DNA of 64,000 nucleotides from Clostridium_X cadaveris (lineage in GTDB: Bacteria > Bacillota > Clostridia > Clostridiales > Clostridiaceae). The position numbers and the translations under genes are program-made. Below, one piece after another: positions 8,037 through 17,217 of this stretch (position 1 is the first letter of the stretch; each line of letters starts with the position of its first letter). The notes below the pieces were generated by a model. The model saw nothing but the letters and a program-made list of their open reading frames with translations, did no database searches and was not told the DNA's origin. Location of the stretch: assembly GCF_039521325.1 (NCBI RefSeq), contig NZ_BAAACD010000024.1. The stretch is one strand, 5' to 3'.

Positions 8037-9074
8037 CTATTTTACGTATACTATAGACGGTACAGCTCTTTCTCCTAAACTGTTTGGAGGATTGTTTATA
8101 ACCTCATCATTATAAAACATCGTTGAAGATGAACCTCCATCTAAGTTGATTGCATTTACAGCACCATTTTCTAACATTATATTTTGAACGTCTTTTAAAG
8201 TTGCTCCAAGACTTGTGACTCTTCTTCCATCTATTACAACTAAAAGTATAGCACCATCTGCTCTCTGACCAATTGCAGTCCTAGGTGCTATACCCCATCC
8301 GCCATCACCAGATTTTATAGTACCTTTACCTCCAGATACAAGGGTTGGTCCAAAAGTAAGTGCTTCCTTTACATTCAATTTTTTTAACTCCGCTAGAGTA
8401 TGCTTTCCAACTATCATCTCACCTTTGCCAGTAAATGCCATCACATCATATTCTACACCATCACTGTCAGGATCTTTATAAACAACCTCACCATTTGATA
8501 TTATAACTCCTGTAGGAACAGCTCCAGTACCAGTATAGTTTTGAGACTCATCTGGAAATCCACCTCCATTTATAGCAGCTACAGCTTTATTTGCTCTAGC
8601 TATTTCAGATGTAAGCTGTCCTTCTTTTCCAAGTTTCGCAGTATATCCAACCTTCATTCTTGTAGGATCTTTTACAACAAGCATATAACCTGTAAATTTT
8701 CCTGTACTTATATCATATCTCTCTATAGTTTCATCTTTAACAGTTGGAAGTTTAACTTCAGATACTGTAGAGTTGTAATTAACTTCCTCTATTTCTTGAC
8801 CATTAAGGATTTCTTTTATCTTTTCGTCTGATAAAAATAATGTAGCTATATACTGATGATTCATAGTTGTCATTGCAGATCCAACAACGGTTGTTTTTAC
8901 ATTCTTAAAAGGACCGTAATATAACATGAATGGACCAGTAAGGAGGCTGAAAACAATTTCAAAAGCTATAAATCCAAAAATCAGCTTAAAATTTGTTTTT
9001 TTCTTCTTTTTTCTCTTCTTTTTTCTCCTAGTTTTGTTAGGACTAGGCCTTTTAATATTTTCATATTTTTTCAT
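8037..9074 (-). CDS. Phosphodiester glycosidase family (NAGPA/DUF2233) exported protein
   Basis: 345 residues. A very basic N-terminus (RRKKKRKKKKK near 16-26) precedes one membrane helix (about 30-50), after which the protein is outside the cell. The domain is the one found in N-acetylglucosamine-1-phosphodiester alpha-N-acetylglucosaminidase and Bacillus exopolysaccharide proteins. Motifs include NGGGFPDES (near 168), the GIAPRTAIGQ stretch and the highly conserved NLDGGSSSTMFYN near the C-terminus. It probably cleaves a sugar phosphodiester in wall or capsular polymers; the substrate is unknown. It is the first gene of a two-gene operon with the protein at 7000-8016. Confidence 0.85.
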   Translation of the reverse strand: MKKYENIKRPSPNKTRRKKKRKKKKKTNFKLIFGFIAFEIVFSLLTGPFMLYYGPFKNVKTTVVGSAMTTMNHQYIATLFLSDEKIKEILNGQEIEEVNYNSTVSEVKLPTVKDETIERYDISTGKFTGYMLVVKDPTRMKVGYTAKLGKEGQLTSEIARANKAVAAINGGGFPDESQNYTGTGAVPTGVIISNGEVVYKDPDSDGVEYDVMAFTGKGEMIVGKHTLAELKKLNVKEALTFGPTLVSGGKGTIKSGDGGWGIAPRTAIGQRADGAILLVVIDGRRVTSLGATLKDVQNIMLENGAVNAINLDGGSSSTMFYNDEVINNPPNSLGERAVPSIVYVK

Positions 9075-9273
9075 CTAATTCGTTCCTTCCTAATAATTAA
9101 CTATTAGTCAACGTTTATTCTATAATAAATTTTAATTAAATTGATTAAAATTTTATTACATCTTATTATAAAGTGAATTTACACAACAAGTTTAATTATA
9201 ATATAATTAAAGCGACAATTTCAATTGTAATAGGATTAAATTTTTATAAATATTATCTTAAATGATATTTATT

Positions 9274-10650
9274 TTATAGTCTTATGGCTCCTTCATAGGC
9301 TAACGGTGACCTTTCGCACTCATCGTAATTTAGTGTTACTTGATAGCACAAAGGACTTCCTTTCATTTTTTCTGAAGCATAACATAAGCCATTAGATCTA
9401 GAATCTAAAAATGGCTGGTCTATCTGTTCAGGGTCTCCTATAAGAATAAGCTTAGATCCCTCCCCAACTCTTGTAATTATTGCCTTAATCTGTTTAGGAC
9501 TTAAATTTTGGGCTTCATCAATTATAATGTATGTTTTTGCAATAGACCTTCCCCTCAAATAAGCCACAGCCTCAGTTGTTATTATATTCCTATCAAATAT
9601 TTCTTTCACTTTATCTTCTAGTTCAGCCTCATTTTTATATCTCTCATTATCATCAGAATCAACCAAAATTTGAAGATTATCATATATTGGTCTCATAAAT
9701 GGAGAAATTTTTTCCTGCTCAGTTCCAGGTAAAAATCCTATTTCTTCATCCATAGTCACAGTAGGCCTACATACTAGAATCCTCCTGTATTCTTTTCTAC
9801 TTACCTCTAAAATTCTATTTAATCCTGCTGCTAAAGAAAACAATGTTTTTGCGGTCCCTGCAGGGCCTTTTATTATAACTAGTGGTGCTTTAACTGCACT
9901 TGTACAAAGACACTCTGTCATAAACTTTTGCCCAACATTTCGTGCTGATACTCCAAACAAAGTCATATCCTTAAAATATATAGGTACAATTTTTCTCCCA
10001 TCATATCTTCCAAGGGCTGTCTTTTTTAGATTATCTGTAGCTTTTATTATTAAAAATTGATTTATTTCCAACTCTGGTATTTCATATTTATCCTTTTCTT
10101 TGTTGTAAGATATTACTTCATCTTTATCTAAAATTTTATTTTTATAAAATTCATCTATATTATTAGGTGAAGTAAATACTTCTATCCTTCCAGTATACTG
10201 TTCATCACTCTCTGGAACTTCTACTTCGTAAAAATCCTCTACGTTTATATTCATCACATCTGCTTTTATTCTTTCAATAACATCTTTTGTGATAAGACAT
10301 ACATCTTCGCCTCTTCTCTCAAGTCCTTTACATACTTGAATTATTCTATTATCAGGTTTGTTTATATCCCATGATGATGGTATTTTAACATCATAGTTAT
10401 TCATCTCAACCCTTAACATACCTCCGCTTGGCAAAGCAACTCCTTGATTTAGCTTTCCTCTCTTTCTAAATTCATCTATAATCCTCGCTGAGTGTCTAGC
10501 ATTTGCCCCCAAATCACTTTTATCTTTTTTAAATTTATCTAGTTCTTCTAATACCACTTCAGGAATTACAACATCATTATCCTCAAAGGACATAATAGTT
10601 CCTGGTGAATATAATAATACATTGGTATCTAAAACATACGTCTTTTTCAA
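9274..10650 (-). CDS. PhoH-family PIN-ATPase (YlaK type)
   Basis: 458 residues in two domains. The N-terminal PIN nuclease domain (1-130) starts YVLDTNVLLYSPG with the first acidic residue in place. The C-terminal PhoH-type P-loop ATPase domain carries Walker A GPAGTAKT near 262-269 and Walker B YIIIDEAQNL near 370. Proteins with this PIN-PhoH layout are predicted RNA helicase/ribonucleases. A GGAGG-like site precedes the ATG. It is a single-gene unit, divergent from birA. Confidence 0.92.
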   Translation of the reverse strand: MKKTYVLDTNVLLYSPGTIMSFEDNDVVIPEVVLEELDKFKKDKSDLGANARHSARIIDEFRKRGKLNQGVALPSGGMLRVEMNNYDVKIPSSWDINKPDNRIIQVCKGLERRGEDVCLITKDVIERIKADVMNINVEDFYEVEVPESDEQYTGRIEVFTSPNNIDEFYKNKILDKDEVISYNKEKDKYEIPELEINQFLIIKATDNLKKTALGRYDGRKIVPIYFKDMTLFGVSARNVGQKFMTECLCTSAVKAPLVIIKGPAGTAKTLFSLAAGLNRILEVSRKEYRRILVCRPTVTMDEEIGFLPGTEQEKISPFMRPIYDNLQILVDSDDNERYKNEAELEDKVKEIFDRNIITTEAVAYLRGRSIAKTYIIIDEAQNLSPKQIKAIITRVGEGSKLILIGDPEQIDQPFLDSRSNGLCYASEKMKGSPLCYQVTLNYDECERSPLAYEGAIRL

Positions 10651-10835
10651 GTCACATCCTCCTTCTCATTAAATAAGCCTTCCCTTGAAATTTTTTTTGG
10701 GGTAAATTATATATCTCTACCTTATATAATATGCATAATATACTTATTAGTAGAAGTAATTAAAGTTACGTAGTATAATTTTTATAAAGACTCTCTATTT
10801 AATCTATATTTAGTTCTTATAAAGGAGGATATACT

Positions 10836-11810
10836 TTGAAAAATGAAGTGCTTAAAATATTAAAAAATAATATAGATAGTTATACTTCCGGAGAAGACCT
10901 AAGCAGAATTTTAGGTGTGAGCCGGACTTCTATATGGAAATATATTTCTTCATTAAAAAAGGAAGGTTATGAATTTGACTCTTCTACCAAATTGGGATAT
11001 AGGCTTACTAAGTGTCCTGATATTCTAACCTTTAACGAGGTAGAAAAATTTCTTTCAACTTCATTTATAGGCAGAAATTACATACATTTTAATTCAATAG
11101 ATTCAACTAACACTAAAGCTAAAGACCTTGCAAAGAAAGGATCTCCAAATGGCACTGTTGTTATATGTGAGGAGCAGTCAAATGGACGAGGAAGACTCGG
11201 TCGTTCTTGGTTTTCTCCAAAAGGAAAAGGTCTTTATTTTTCAATAATTTTAAGGCCTAATTTAAGCCCTCTCGATATATCCAAACTTACATTAGTAGGA
11301 GGAGCAGCTGTCTGGAAGGCTTTATCTTCTCTTAATATTGGCTCTGCAATAAAGTGGCCGAACGATATATTTATAAACAATAGAAAAGTTAGTGGTATCC
11401 TTACTGAAATAAGCGGTGAGCTAAACCAAATAAACTATGCTGTAATGGGTATCGGTATAAATGTGAATACATTGAAAAGCGAAATTCCTGAAGATTTAAG
11501 AGAGATTGCTACATCTTTATTAATAGAAACTAATGAGATCATTGACAGAAAGGTTCTTTTATCAGAAATACTTAATATATTTGAAAGACTTTATATAGAC
11601 TTTGTAAATTCAGGTTCTTTAAAAGAATCATTACAAATATGCCGTGAAAATTCTTTAGTCTTAAACAAAACAGTAACCTGTATAAGTACTAGAGAGTCTT
11701 TTACTGCTAAAGCTAAAGATATTAATGATAATGGTGAGCTTATAGTTGAGCTTTCAGATGGATCTACTAAAAATATTTTATGTGGTGAAATATCTATACG
11801 TAACTTATAA
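10836..11810 (+). CDS. birA: Bifunctional biotin-[acetyl-CoA carboxylase] ligase/repressor BirA
   Basis: 324 residues. An N-terminal winged helix (1-60, LSRILGVSRTSIWKYISSLKKEG) is joined to a class II-like biotin protein ligase domain with the ATP/biotin loop GRGRLGRSWFSPKGKG (near 117-132) and KWPNDIFINNRKVSGIL (near 173). An SH3-like C-terminal domain completes it. The DNA-binding domain indicates it is the repressor form, controlling biotin synthesis or uptake genes elsewhere. Translation starts at TTG, fixed by AAAGGAGGA nine bases before. No biotin genes or BirA operators are visible nearby. Confidence 0.96.
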   Translation: MKNEVLKILKNNIDSYTSGEDLSRILGVSRTSIWKYISSLKKEGYEFDSSTKLGYRLTKCPDILTFNEVEKFLSTSFIGRNYIHFNSIDSTNTKAKDLAKKGSPNGTVVICEEQSNGRGRLGRSWFSPKGKGLYFSIILRPNLSPLDISKLTLVGGAAVWKALSSLNIGSAIKWPNDIFINNRKVSGILTEISGELNQINYAVMGIGINVNTLKSEIPEDLREIATSLLIETNEIIDRKVLLSEILNIFERLYIDFVNSGSLKESLQICRENSLVLNKTVTCISTRESFTAKAKDINDNGELIVELSDGSTKNILCGEISIRNL

Positions 11811-11901
11811 CATACTAAATATCCTTTATTTATTTCAAATTTAATATATAATAATTTAGTATATACTATTTTTAAATACTTGATAATCTAAGGAGAATAT
11901 A

Positions 11902-12516
11902 ATGATTTTACTTTTTTTTGATACAGAAACTACAGATATAAAACCAGAACGAGGCAGTATATGTCAAATAAGTTATATAACTGTTGATACTTCGTTTAAG
12001 CCAGCTAAAACAGAAGGAAAAAACTTTTTCTTTACTGTAGAAGATATGTCTCCTGGCGCTGAAGAAGTCCATGGTTTTTCTTTAGAAAAGCTTTATGAAT
12101 TAAGCGAAGGATTATACTTTGAAGATTTATGTCATCAATTTATAAATGATTTTAAAAATGCAGATGTTATTATAGGGCATAATGTAGCCTTTGACATAAA
12201 ATTTTTAACCCATGAACTAGATAGTCTTGGCGAAAGCTTTTATCCAAAAAAGTCCTTCTGCACTATGAACTACTACAAACCTATATGCAGATTTTTAAAT
12301 TCTAGAAGAGATATAAAGAATCCAAAACTTCAAGAAGTAATAGCTTTCCTTAATATAAAGGAAGAAACTATAGCCTTAAAGAGTAACGAACTTTTCAAAG
12401 GAAGCGGAAATTATCATGACGCTCGTTTTGATACTACTGCAACTTACTTAACCGTAATAGAAGGTATAAAAAAAGGTTTTATACCTCCGCATTACTTTAC
12501 TCAAATGATGAAATAG
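11902..12516 (+). CDS. DEDDh 3'-5' exonuclease (DnaQ-like)
   Basis: A 204-residue stand-alone exonuclease of the DnaQ/epsilon fold. ExoI is FFDTETT (5-11), ExoII is IIGHNVAFDIKFL (near 90-102), and ExoIII is YHDARFD (near 170), with histidine four residues before the aspartate, the DEDDh arrangement. It lacks polymerase or helicase domains, so it is a repair or RNA-processing exonuclease rather than part of a PolC-type polymerase. AAGGAGAA precedes the ATG. It lies 91 bases behind birA and ends in a strong terminator. Confidence 0.88.
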   Translation: MILLFFDTETTDIKPERGSICQISYITVDTSFKPAKTEGKNFFFTVEDMSPGAEEVHGFSLEKLYELSEGLYFEDLCHQFINDFKNADVIIGHNVAFDIKFLTHELDSLGESFYPKKSFCTMNYYKPICRFLNSRRDIKNPKLQEVIAFLNIKEETIALKSNELFKGSGNYHDARFDTTATYLTVIEGIKKGFIPPHYFTQMMK

Positions 12517-12520
12517 CATA

Positions 12521-12560
12521 AGGGCTTTGCAAACTAAAAAGTTATGCAAAGCCCCTTTTT
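12521..12560. terminator. Bidirectional terminator
   Basis: GGGCTTTGCA (12522-12531) pairs with TGCAAAGCCC (12544-12553), followed by TTTTT. It lies between convergent genes. Confidence 0.9.
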
Positions 12561-13506
12561 ATAATTCATATAAACTTTTAAATTTAAAACCTTGTGATTT
12601 CCAATATTTTATAAGCTCCTCTAATATGTCTGTGTTAGTTTTTGACATAGCATGAAGCAGATATATTCCCCCATCATGAGTTCTTTCAATTATTAAATTC
12701 TTAGCTTCTATAGGATCTGGCTGTTTATTTTCGTCATAGTCTCCATATGCAAAACTCCAGTATATAGACTTGTACCCTAATAAATTAGTATAACTCATAG
12801 ATGTTTCGCTGAATATCCCCATAGGAGGCCTAAAAAATTTATCTATATCTCGACCTGTTGCCTTCTTAAACTCCTTTTCTACATCAAGAATTTCTTTATT
12901 AAAAACTTCTCTTCCTTGGGTAGCTTTTTGAGCCATAGAGGGATGTGTTGCAGAATGATTCCCGACTACATGCCCCTCATCTAACATTCTTCTAACAAGC
13001 TCTGGATGTTCTTTTATATAAGGAGATGTAACAAAGAATGCAGCTTTTACATTTTCCTTTTTTAGTACATCTAATATTCTAGGTGTATAACCATTCTCGT
13101 ATCCTTCATCAAAAGTAAGATATATATTTTTTTCCGAGGTATCTCCTAAGTAATATCCATTGTATAACTTATTATATTCCATACCTTCTTTTGGCCCTAA
13201 TGGAATTTCCCCATTTTTTTTCGGTGTATACCACCAACTTCTCTCGGTATTATCTAATTTTTCCTTTAAAAATTCATTATTTTTTTTGTCCTGCTCTGCA
13301 ATATTCACTGATGAATTGTTATCATTTTCCTTCTTAACTTCATTATTATCGCTATCATTCGGTTTGCTATTATCGTCGCTTCCTGTTTCATTTAAATTAT
13401 AATTACTATCGTATTGCTTGTCCTCCTTCACTGCCTTTCCACAACCTACAAATAGTATAGTGAGGCTAAGAACTAATGCACAAATTGAAATAAATCTCTT
13501 TAACAT
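12559..13506 (-). CDS. Lipoprotein polysaccharide deacetylase
   Basis: A 315-residue exported lipoprotein. The lipobox LFVGC places the lipidated cysteine at residue 22. It is followed by about 80 residues rich in Asn, Asp and Lys that act as a tether, then a NodB-homology carbohydrate esterase 4 domain (NIYLTFDEGYENG with the metal Asp near 134; HSATHPSM zinc motif near 183; RPPMG; LLHAM near the end). The first Asp motif reads TFDEGY, as in the PdaA group of spore-peptidoglycan muramic acid deacetylases, whose usual form is TFDEGYENG. A spore-cortex role is likely but unproven. GGAGGG before ATG 13506 sets the start in place of an upstream in-frame ATG at 13527. Confidence 0.85.
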   Translation of the reverse strand: MLKRFISICALVLSLTILFVGCGKAVKEDKQYDSNYNLNETGSDDNSKPNDSDNNEVKKENDNNSSVNIAEQDKKNNEFLKEKLDNTERSWWYTPKKNGEIPLGPKEGMEYNKLYNGYYLGDTSEKNIYLTFDEGYENGYTPRILDVLKKENVKAAFFVTSPYIKEHPELVRRMLDEGHVVGNHSATHPSMAQKATQGREVFNKEILDVEKEFKKATGRDIDKFFRPPMGIFSETSMSYTNLLGYKSIYWSFAYGDYDENKQPDPIEAKNLIIERTHDGGIYLLHAMSKTNTDILEELIKYWKSQGFKFKSLYEL

Positions 13507-13591
13507 CTTAGTCCCTCCATAAAACATGTTTATTATATACTTTATACCACATAAAAAAAACGAAATCGTTATGAAATGTTTACAAAAAGAT

Positions 13592-13619
13592 AAAATGCTG
13601 AGTTTAATAACCCAGCATT
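13592..13619 (-). terminator. Terminator of pflA
   Basis: Minus-strand AATGCTGGGTT/AACTCAGCATT hairpin, followed by TTTATCTTTTTG. Confidence 0.75.
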
Positions 13620-13657
13620 CTATCTTTTAATCCATGTTCATTTATTTTATATCATTA

Positions 13658-14371
13658 CTAACAAAGTTTATTTAGGACATATTTCTCTAATTCTCTACAT
13701 TTATCCTTATCCATAGCTTCAATTCCTTCAAGGCTATACTTCATACCTAAATTTTTATATTTATCCATAGCTAAAGTATGATATGGAAGAAGCTCAACCT
13801 TTTCAACATTTTTTATACCTTTTATTATATCTACCAAAGCGTCTAGATGCTCTATACTGTCTGTAATTCCAGGTACTACTACGTGCCTTATCCACAGCTT
13901 TGTACCACATCTTTGGCATGCTTCTAAAAACTTATATGTTTCATCTCCATTTTGGCCTGTTAAATTTATATAACCTTCTTTATTAACATGTTTTATATCA
14001 AGCATAACTAAATCCGTATACTTTAAGATTTCTTCATACCTTCCAATACCATATCCTGATGTATCTATTGTAGTATGTATTCCGCCTTCTTTACACAGCT
14101 TCAAAGTTTTTATTAAAAACTCTGGTTGAAGAAGAGGATCCCCTCCAGAAAAAGTTATACCACCGCCGCTGCTTTCAAAATACGGCTTAAATCTCGATAC
14201 CTTTTTATAGACATCTTCAGGCGACATTATAGTTGCCCCTTCCATGGTCCATGTATCTGGATTATGGCAGTAGGCACACCTTAATGCACAACCTTTCAAA
14301 AATACTACCGTTCTTATTCCAGGCCCATCAACAAGCCCCATACTTTCTATAGAATGAATTCTACCATCCAT
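13658..14371 (-). CDS. pflA: Pyruvate formate-lyase-activating enzyme
   Basis: Radical SAM activase that installs the glycyl radical on pyruvate formate-lyase. The 237 residues carry the CX3CX2C cluster motif (Cys28, Cys32, Cys35 in GCALRCAYCHNPDTW), the GGG/SAM motif SGGGITFSGGDP near 70-81, and a length typical of PflA rather than the longer activases with extra ferredoxin clusters. An AAGGATGG site precedes the ATG. No pflB is adjacent, whereas the two are usually neighbours. The divergent gene encodes a formate/nitrite channel, which supports a formate-related job. Confidence 0.92.
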   Translation of the reverse strand: MDGRIHSIESMGLVDGPGIRTVVFLKGCALRCAYCHNPDTWTMEGATIMSPEDVYKKVSRFKPYFESSGGGITFSGGDPLLQPEFLIKTLKLCKEGGIHTTIDTSGYGIGRYEEILKYTDLVMLDIKHVNKEGYINLTGQNGDETYKFLEACQRCGTKLWIRHVVVPGITDSIEHLDALVDIIKGIKNVEKVELLPYHTLAMDKYKNLGMKYSLEGIEAMDKDKCRELEKYVLNKLC

Positions 14372-14722
14372 AATTTTTCCATCCTTTTTCCCTGGTTCAT
14401 AATTTCACATACAAATCAAATTATTTTATATTTTATAACTTTTATCATTTCCTTTGACTCATGTTTTTTATTATGATATTCTATTAAAGCCGACATTTTT
14501 AATACAGTTTTAAACTTTTAATTAATACAGATAAATCCTTTATATAAAAGGTTTTACAAACTTATTTTTATGTGTTTCACTTTTTATCTAAATTAAATAT
14601 AACACTGTTTTATAAAATTTACAATAGATTATAAGAATTTTATTTTAAATTTATGATTATTATGTGGTATTCTAATATTGGAAATATTTTAAAATTATTA
14701 CATTTGAAAGGAGTTTATTAAA
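14372..14722. other. 351-base divergent intergenic region between pflA and the FNT channel gene
   Basis: Very AT-rich and without coding potential. It must hold both divergent promoters. I saw no convincing paired -35/-10 with 17-base spacing and no clear Rex, FNR-like or CcpA palindrome. Only the ribosome sites at its two ends are clear. Confidence 0.5.
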
Positions 14723-15538
14723 TTGGAAAAACTTGTACTAACACCTCAAGAAGCCTATGATAATGTATTAGCAGCCTATGAAAAAAAAGCTAACTATCCT
14801 TTAAATAAAACCATGATTTTAGGATTTTTATCTGGAATCTTCTTATCTTTAGGCAGTTTTGCAGCAGCAGCAACTTCTCACAGCATCACAAACTACGGAT
14901 TATCAAAATTAATATCAGGTAGCATCTTTCCTATTGGACTTATTCTAATCATATTATGTGGTACAGATTTGTTTACTGGAAATGTACTTCTTACAGTGCC
15001 GCTTTTAGAAAAGAAAATATCATTGAAAACTATGGCAAAAAACCTAATGGTTGTATATCTTACAAATCTATTGGGTGCAATAATAGTCACCTCACTTCTA
15101 ATTTTTAGTGGTGCTTTTGATGCAAACTCAGGAGCATTAGGTACCTACGCTATAAAAGTTGCTGCAACTAAAGCTTCAATACCTTTTTTCAAAGCTTTAT
15201 GTTCTGGCATTCTTTGTAACATATTTGTTTGTATAGCTGTATGGGGGTCATTTATTTCTAGAGACGTATTTGGCAAAATGGCTATAATATGGTTTCCTAT
15301 ATGTGCTTTTATAATATCTGGATTTGAGCATAGCATAGCTAATATGTATTATTTTACTGCAGGACTTTTATCTAAAGCTAGCGGATTATACGAGTTTCCT
15401 GTGGGTAAAGATATAACTATATCTGGAGCTATAAGCAATCTTATTCCTGTAACTATAGGAAATATAATAGGCGGAGCTATATTTGTAGCTTTAATGTTTT
15501 ATCTTGTTTATGGACATAAAAATTCAAATGATAAATAA
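14723..15538 (+). CDS. Formate/nitrite transporter (FNT) family channel
   Basis: A 271-residue integral membrane protein with six hydrophobic helices and the FNT layout. The first part is LTPQEAYDNVLAAYEKKANYP before helix 1. The loop around SGSIFPIGLILIILCGTDLFTGNVLL matches the family signature GxxFxxGLxLxxxxGxELFTGN. The later IANMYYF is the second signature. It carries formate or a related small anion. Translation starts at TTG, with GAAAGGAG before it. Its position, divergent from pflA, favours formate (FocA-like) over nitrite or hydrosulfide, but the family fold alone does not decide this. Confidence 0.9.
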   Translation: MEKLVLTPQEAYDNVLAAYEKKANYPLNKTMILGFLSGIFLSLGSFAAAATSHSITNYGLSKLISGSIFPIGLILIILCGTDLFTGNVLLTVPLLEKKISLKTMAKNLMVVYLTNLLGAIIVTSLLIFSGAFDANSGALGTYAIKVAATKASIPFFKALCSGILCNIFVCIAVWGSFISRDVFGKMAIIWFPICAFIISGFEHSIANMYYFTAGLLSKASGLYEFPVGKDITISGAISNLIPVTIGNIIGGAIFVALMFYLVYGHKNSNDK

Positions 15539-15553
15539 TAATGGAAAATGATG

Positions 15554-15597
15554 TGACCCCCATAAGTTAGACCTGAAAATCTAATTTATGGGGGTCA
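15554..15597. repeat. 18-bp perfect-type hairpin resembling two joined IS3/IS150-family ends
   Basis: TGACCCCCATAAGTTAGA (15554-15571) and its complement (15580-15597) differ at one base and enclose an 8-base loop. The arms look like terminal inverted repeats of IS150-group elements, which end in CCCC..AAGTTAGAC. There is no T run, so it is not a standard terminator, although it lies between two convergent genes and may act as one. Confidence 0.5.
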
Positions 15598-15623
15598 GTT
15601 CACAATCCAGAGGTTTCTATATA

Positions 15624-16304
15624 TTAATTCTTTTCAGCTCCGTATAACTCATAATAAGCTTCTATATTTTCTTTCATTTTATCGTCTATTAAAACTGTAC
15701 CATTTATTTCTTTATTATACAGATATTCAACCACTTCAGCCATAGTAACTATAGCACAAGGTTTGAATCCAAACTTTTCTTGTAATTCATCTAGTGCTGA
15801 TACTTCTCCTTGACCTTTTTCCATTCTGTCAACAGATATTATAAGACCTATTACATCAACGTCACCTTGTTCGTTTAATATAGGCATAGTTTCGTATATT
15901 GAAGTTCCCGCCGTTGTAACATCTTCTATTATTAGTATTTTATCTTTATCCTTTATCTTGCTTCCTAAAAGAATTCCCTTATCCCCGTGATCTTTTACTT
16001 CCTTTCTATTAGAGCAATAACTTACTTCCATATTGTATAATCTGTCTAAAGCCATAGAAGCTGCTACTGTAAGAGGGATTCCCTTATATGCAGGTCCAAA
16101 CAATACATCAAAATCTTCTTTAAAATTCTCTTTTATAGCCTTAGCGTAAAATTCTCCCAATTTATTTAGCTGATGTCCTGTTTTGTAGTTTCCAGTATTA
16201 ACGAAGAAAGGCGTCTTTCTTCCGCTTTTTGTAACAAAATCTCCAAAAGTTAAAACTCCACACTCTACCATAAAATCTATAAACTCTTTTTTGTAATCTT
16301 GCAT
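15624..16304 (-). CDS. pyrE: Orotate phosphoribosyltransferase
   Basis: Joins orotate to PRPP to give orotidine 5'-phosphate. The 226 residues include the PRPP-binding motif ILIIEDVTTAGTS near 123-135, the substrate loop region with GPAYKGIPL near 65, and the N-terminal FVTKSGRKTPFFVN typical of PyrE. It is the last gene of the pyr operon, 22 bases after pyrF, and is read from the PyrR-type leader upstream of pyrB. The AAGGAGAG ribosome site is clear. Confidence 0.96.
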   Translation of the reverse strand: MQDYKKEFIDFMVECGVLTFGDFVTKSGRKTPFFVNTGNYKTGHQLNKLGEFYAKAIKENFKEDFDVLFGPAYKGIPLTVAASMALDRLYNMEVSYCSNRKEVKDHGDKGILLGSKIKDKDKILIIEDVTTAGTSIYETMPILNEQGDVDVIGLIISVDRMEKGQGEVSALDELQEKFGFKPCAIVTMAEVVEYLYNKEINGTVLIDDKMKENIEAYYELYGAEKN

Positions 16305-16326
16305 ATCTAAATCTCCTCTCTAGTCA

Positions 16327-17193
16327 CTATCTTCCACAAGCTTTTCTTATTTCATCTCTCATTGATATTGCTTCTAATCTAGCATACTTTGCAAAGTTCA
16401 TATCATCATCTTTTCCCTTATAGGCTAAAAGTATCTTTCTTGATGAGTTTACAACACCACCGTTACCATTTTTTAAATATATAGCTACATCTTCTGCCTT
16501 TCCACCTTGAGCACCATATCCTGGTATAAGAAAGAAAGTTTTTCCTAGTCTTTCCCTTAAAATCTTTCCTTCATCAACATGTGTACATCCTATTACAGCA
16601 CCTAAATTGCTGTAGCCACACTTTGCCATAGCTCTTTCACCTAGATTTTGAAGTTTTTCTCCAACTTTGTAGAATACTTTGTCTCCATCTTCACAGTTCA
16701 TATATTGAAGATCTTGTGCTCCTTTATTAGATGTTCTAACTAACGCAAAAGCCCCCTTTTCTCCGCTCTCTAAATAAGGCATATATGGTTCTATACTATC
16801 AAGTCCCATATACGGACTTAGCGTTACAAAATCAACTTCAAAGTCCCCTTCCAAATGAGCCTTAGCATACATCTTTGCTGTATCTGCAATATCTCCTCTC
16901 TTTATATCACCTATAGATATAAGATTTCTTTCCTTTAGATATTTAACAGTTCTGCTATATGCCTTTAAGCCATTTAGTCCTAATGCTTCATAATAAGCTA
17001 TCTGAACCTTGTAGCATGCCACAACATCAGTTGTAGCATCTATTATTTCTTTATTGAAGTTAAATATAGCTTCACTTAAATCCTCAAATTTATTAATATA
17101 TTCTTCTGGTATATATGATGGATTTGTATCTAAACCTAAGCATACAACTCCTACTTCTTCAACTTTTTCATATAATCTATCTACTATGTTCAT
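16327..17193 (-). CDS. pyrF: Orotidine 5'-phosphate decarboxylase
   Basis: Makes UMP from OMP. About 288 residues, the longer type 2 PyrF. The catalytic DxKxxD motif is ISIGDIKRGDIADT near 95, and the phosphate-binding loop FLIPGYGAQGGKAED is near 216-230. Two ATGs are adjacent; AAGGAGG lies three bases before the first and six before the second, so the second (17193) is preferred. It sits between the short pyrI and pyrE. pyrD, pyrK, pyrC and carAB are not in this operon and must be elsewhere. Confidence 0.95.
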   Translation of the reverse strand: MNIVDRLYEKVEEVGVVCLGLDTNPSYIPEEYINKFEDLSEAIFNFNKEIIDATTDVVACYKVQIAYYEALGLNGLKAYSRTVKYLKERNLISIGDIKRGDIADTAKMYAKAHLEGDFEVDFVTLSPYMGLDSIEPYMPYLESGEKGAFALVRTSNKGAQDLQYMNCEDGDKVFYKVGEKLQNLGERAMAKCGYSNLGAVIGCTHVDEGKILRERLGKTFFLIPGYGAQGGKAEDVAIYLKNGNGGVVNSSRKILLAYKGKDDDMNFAKYARLEAISMRDEIRKACGR

Positions 17194-17217
17194 CATTTTC
17201 CTCCTTAGTTGCCATAA

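Noticed and set aside
9075..9273. AT-rich gap before the PhoH-family gene end searched for small genes or RNA structures
   Set aside because: No open frame with a ribosome site and no stable hairpin seen.
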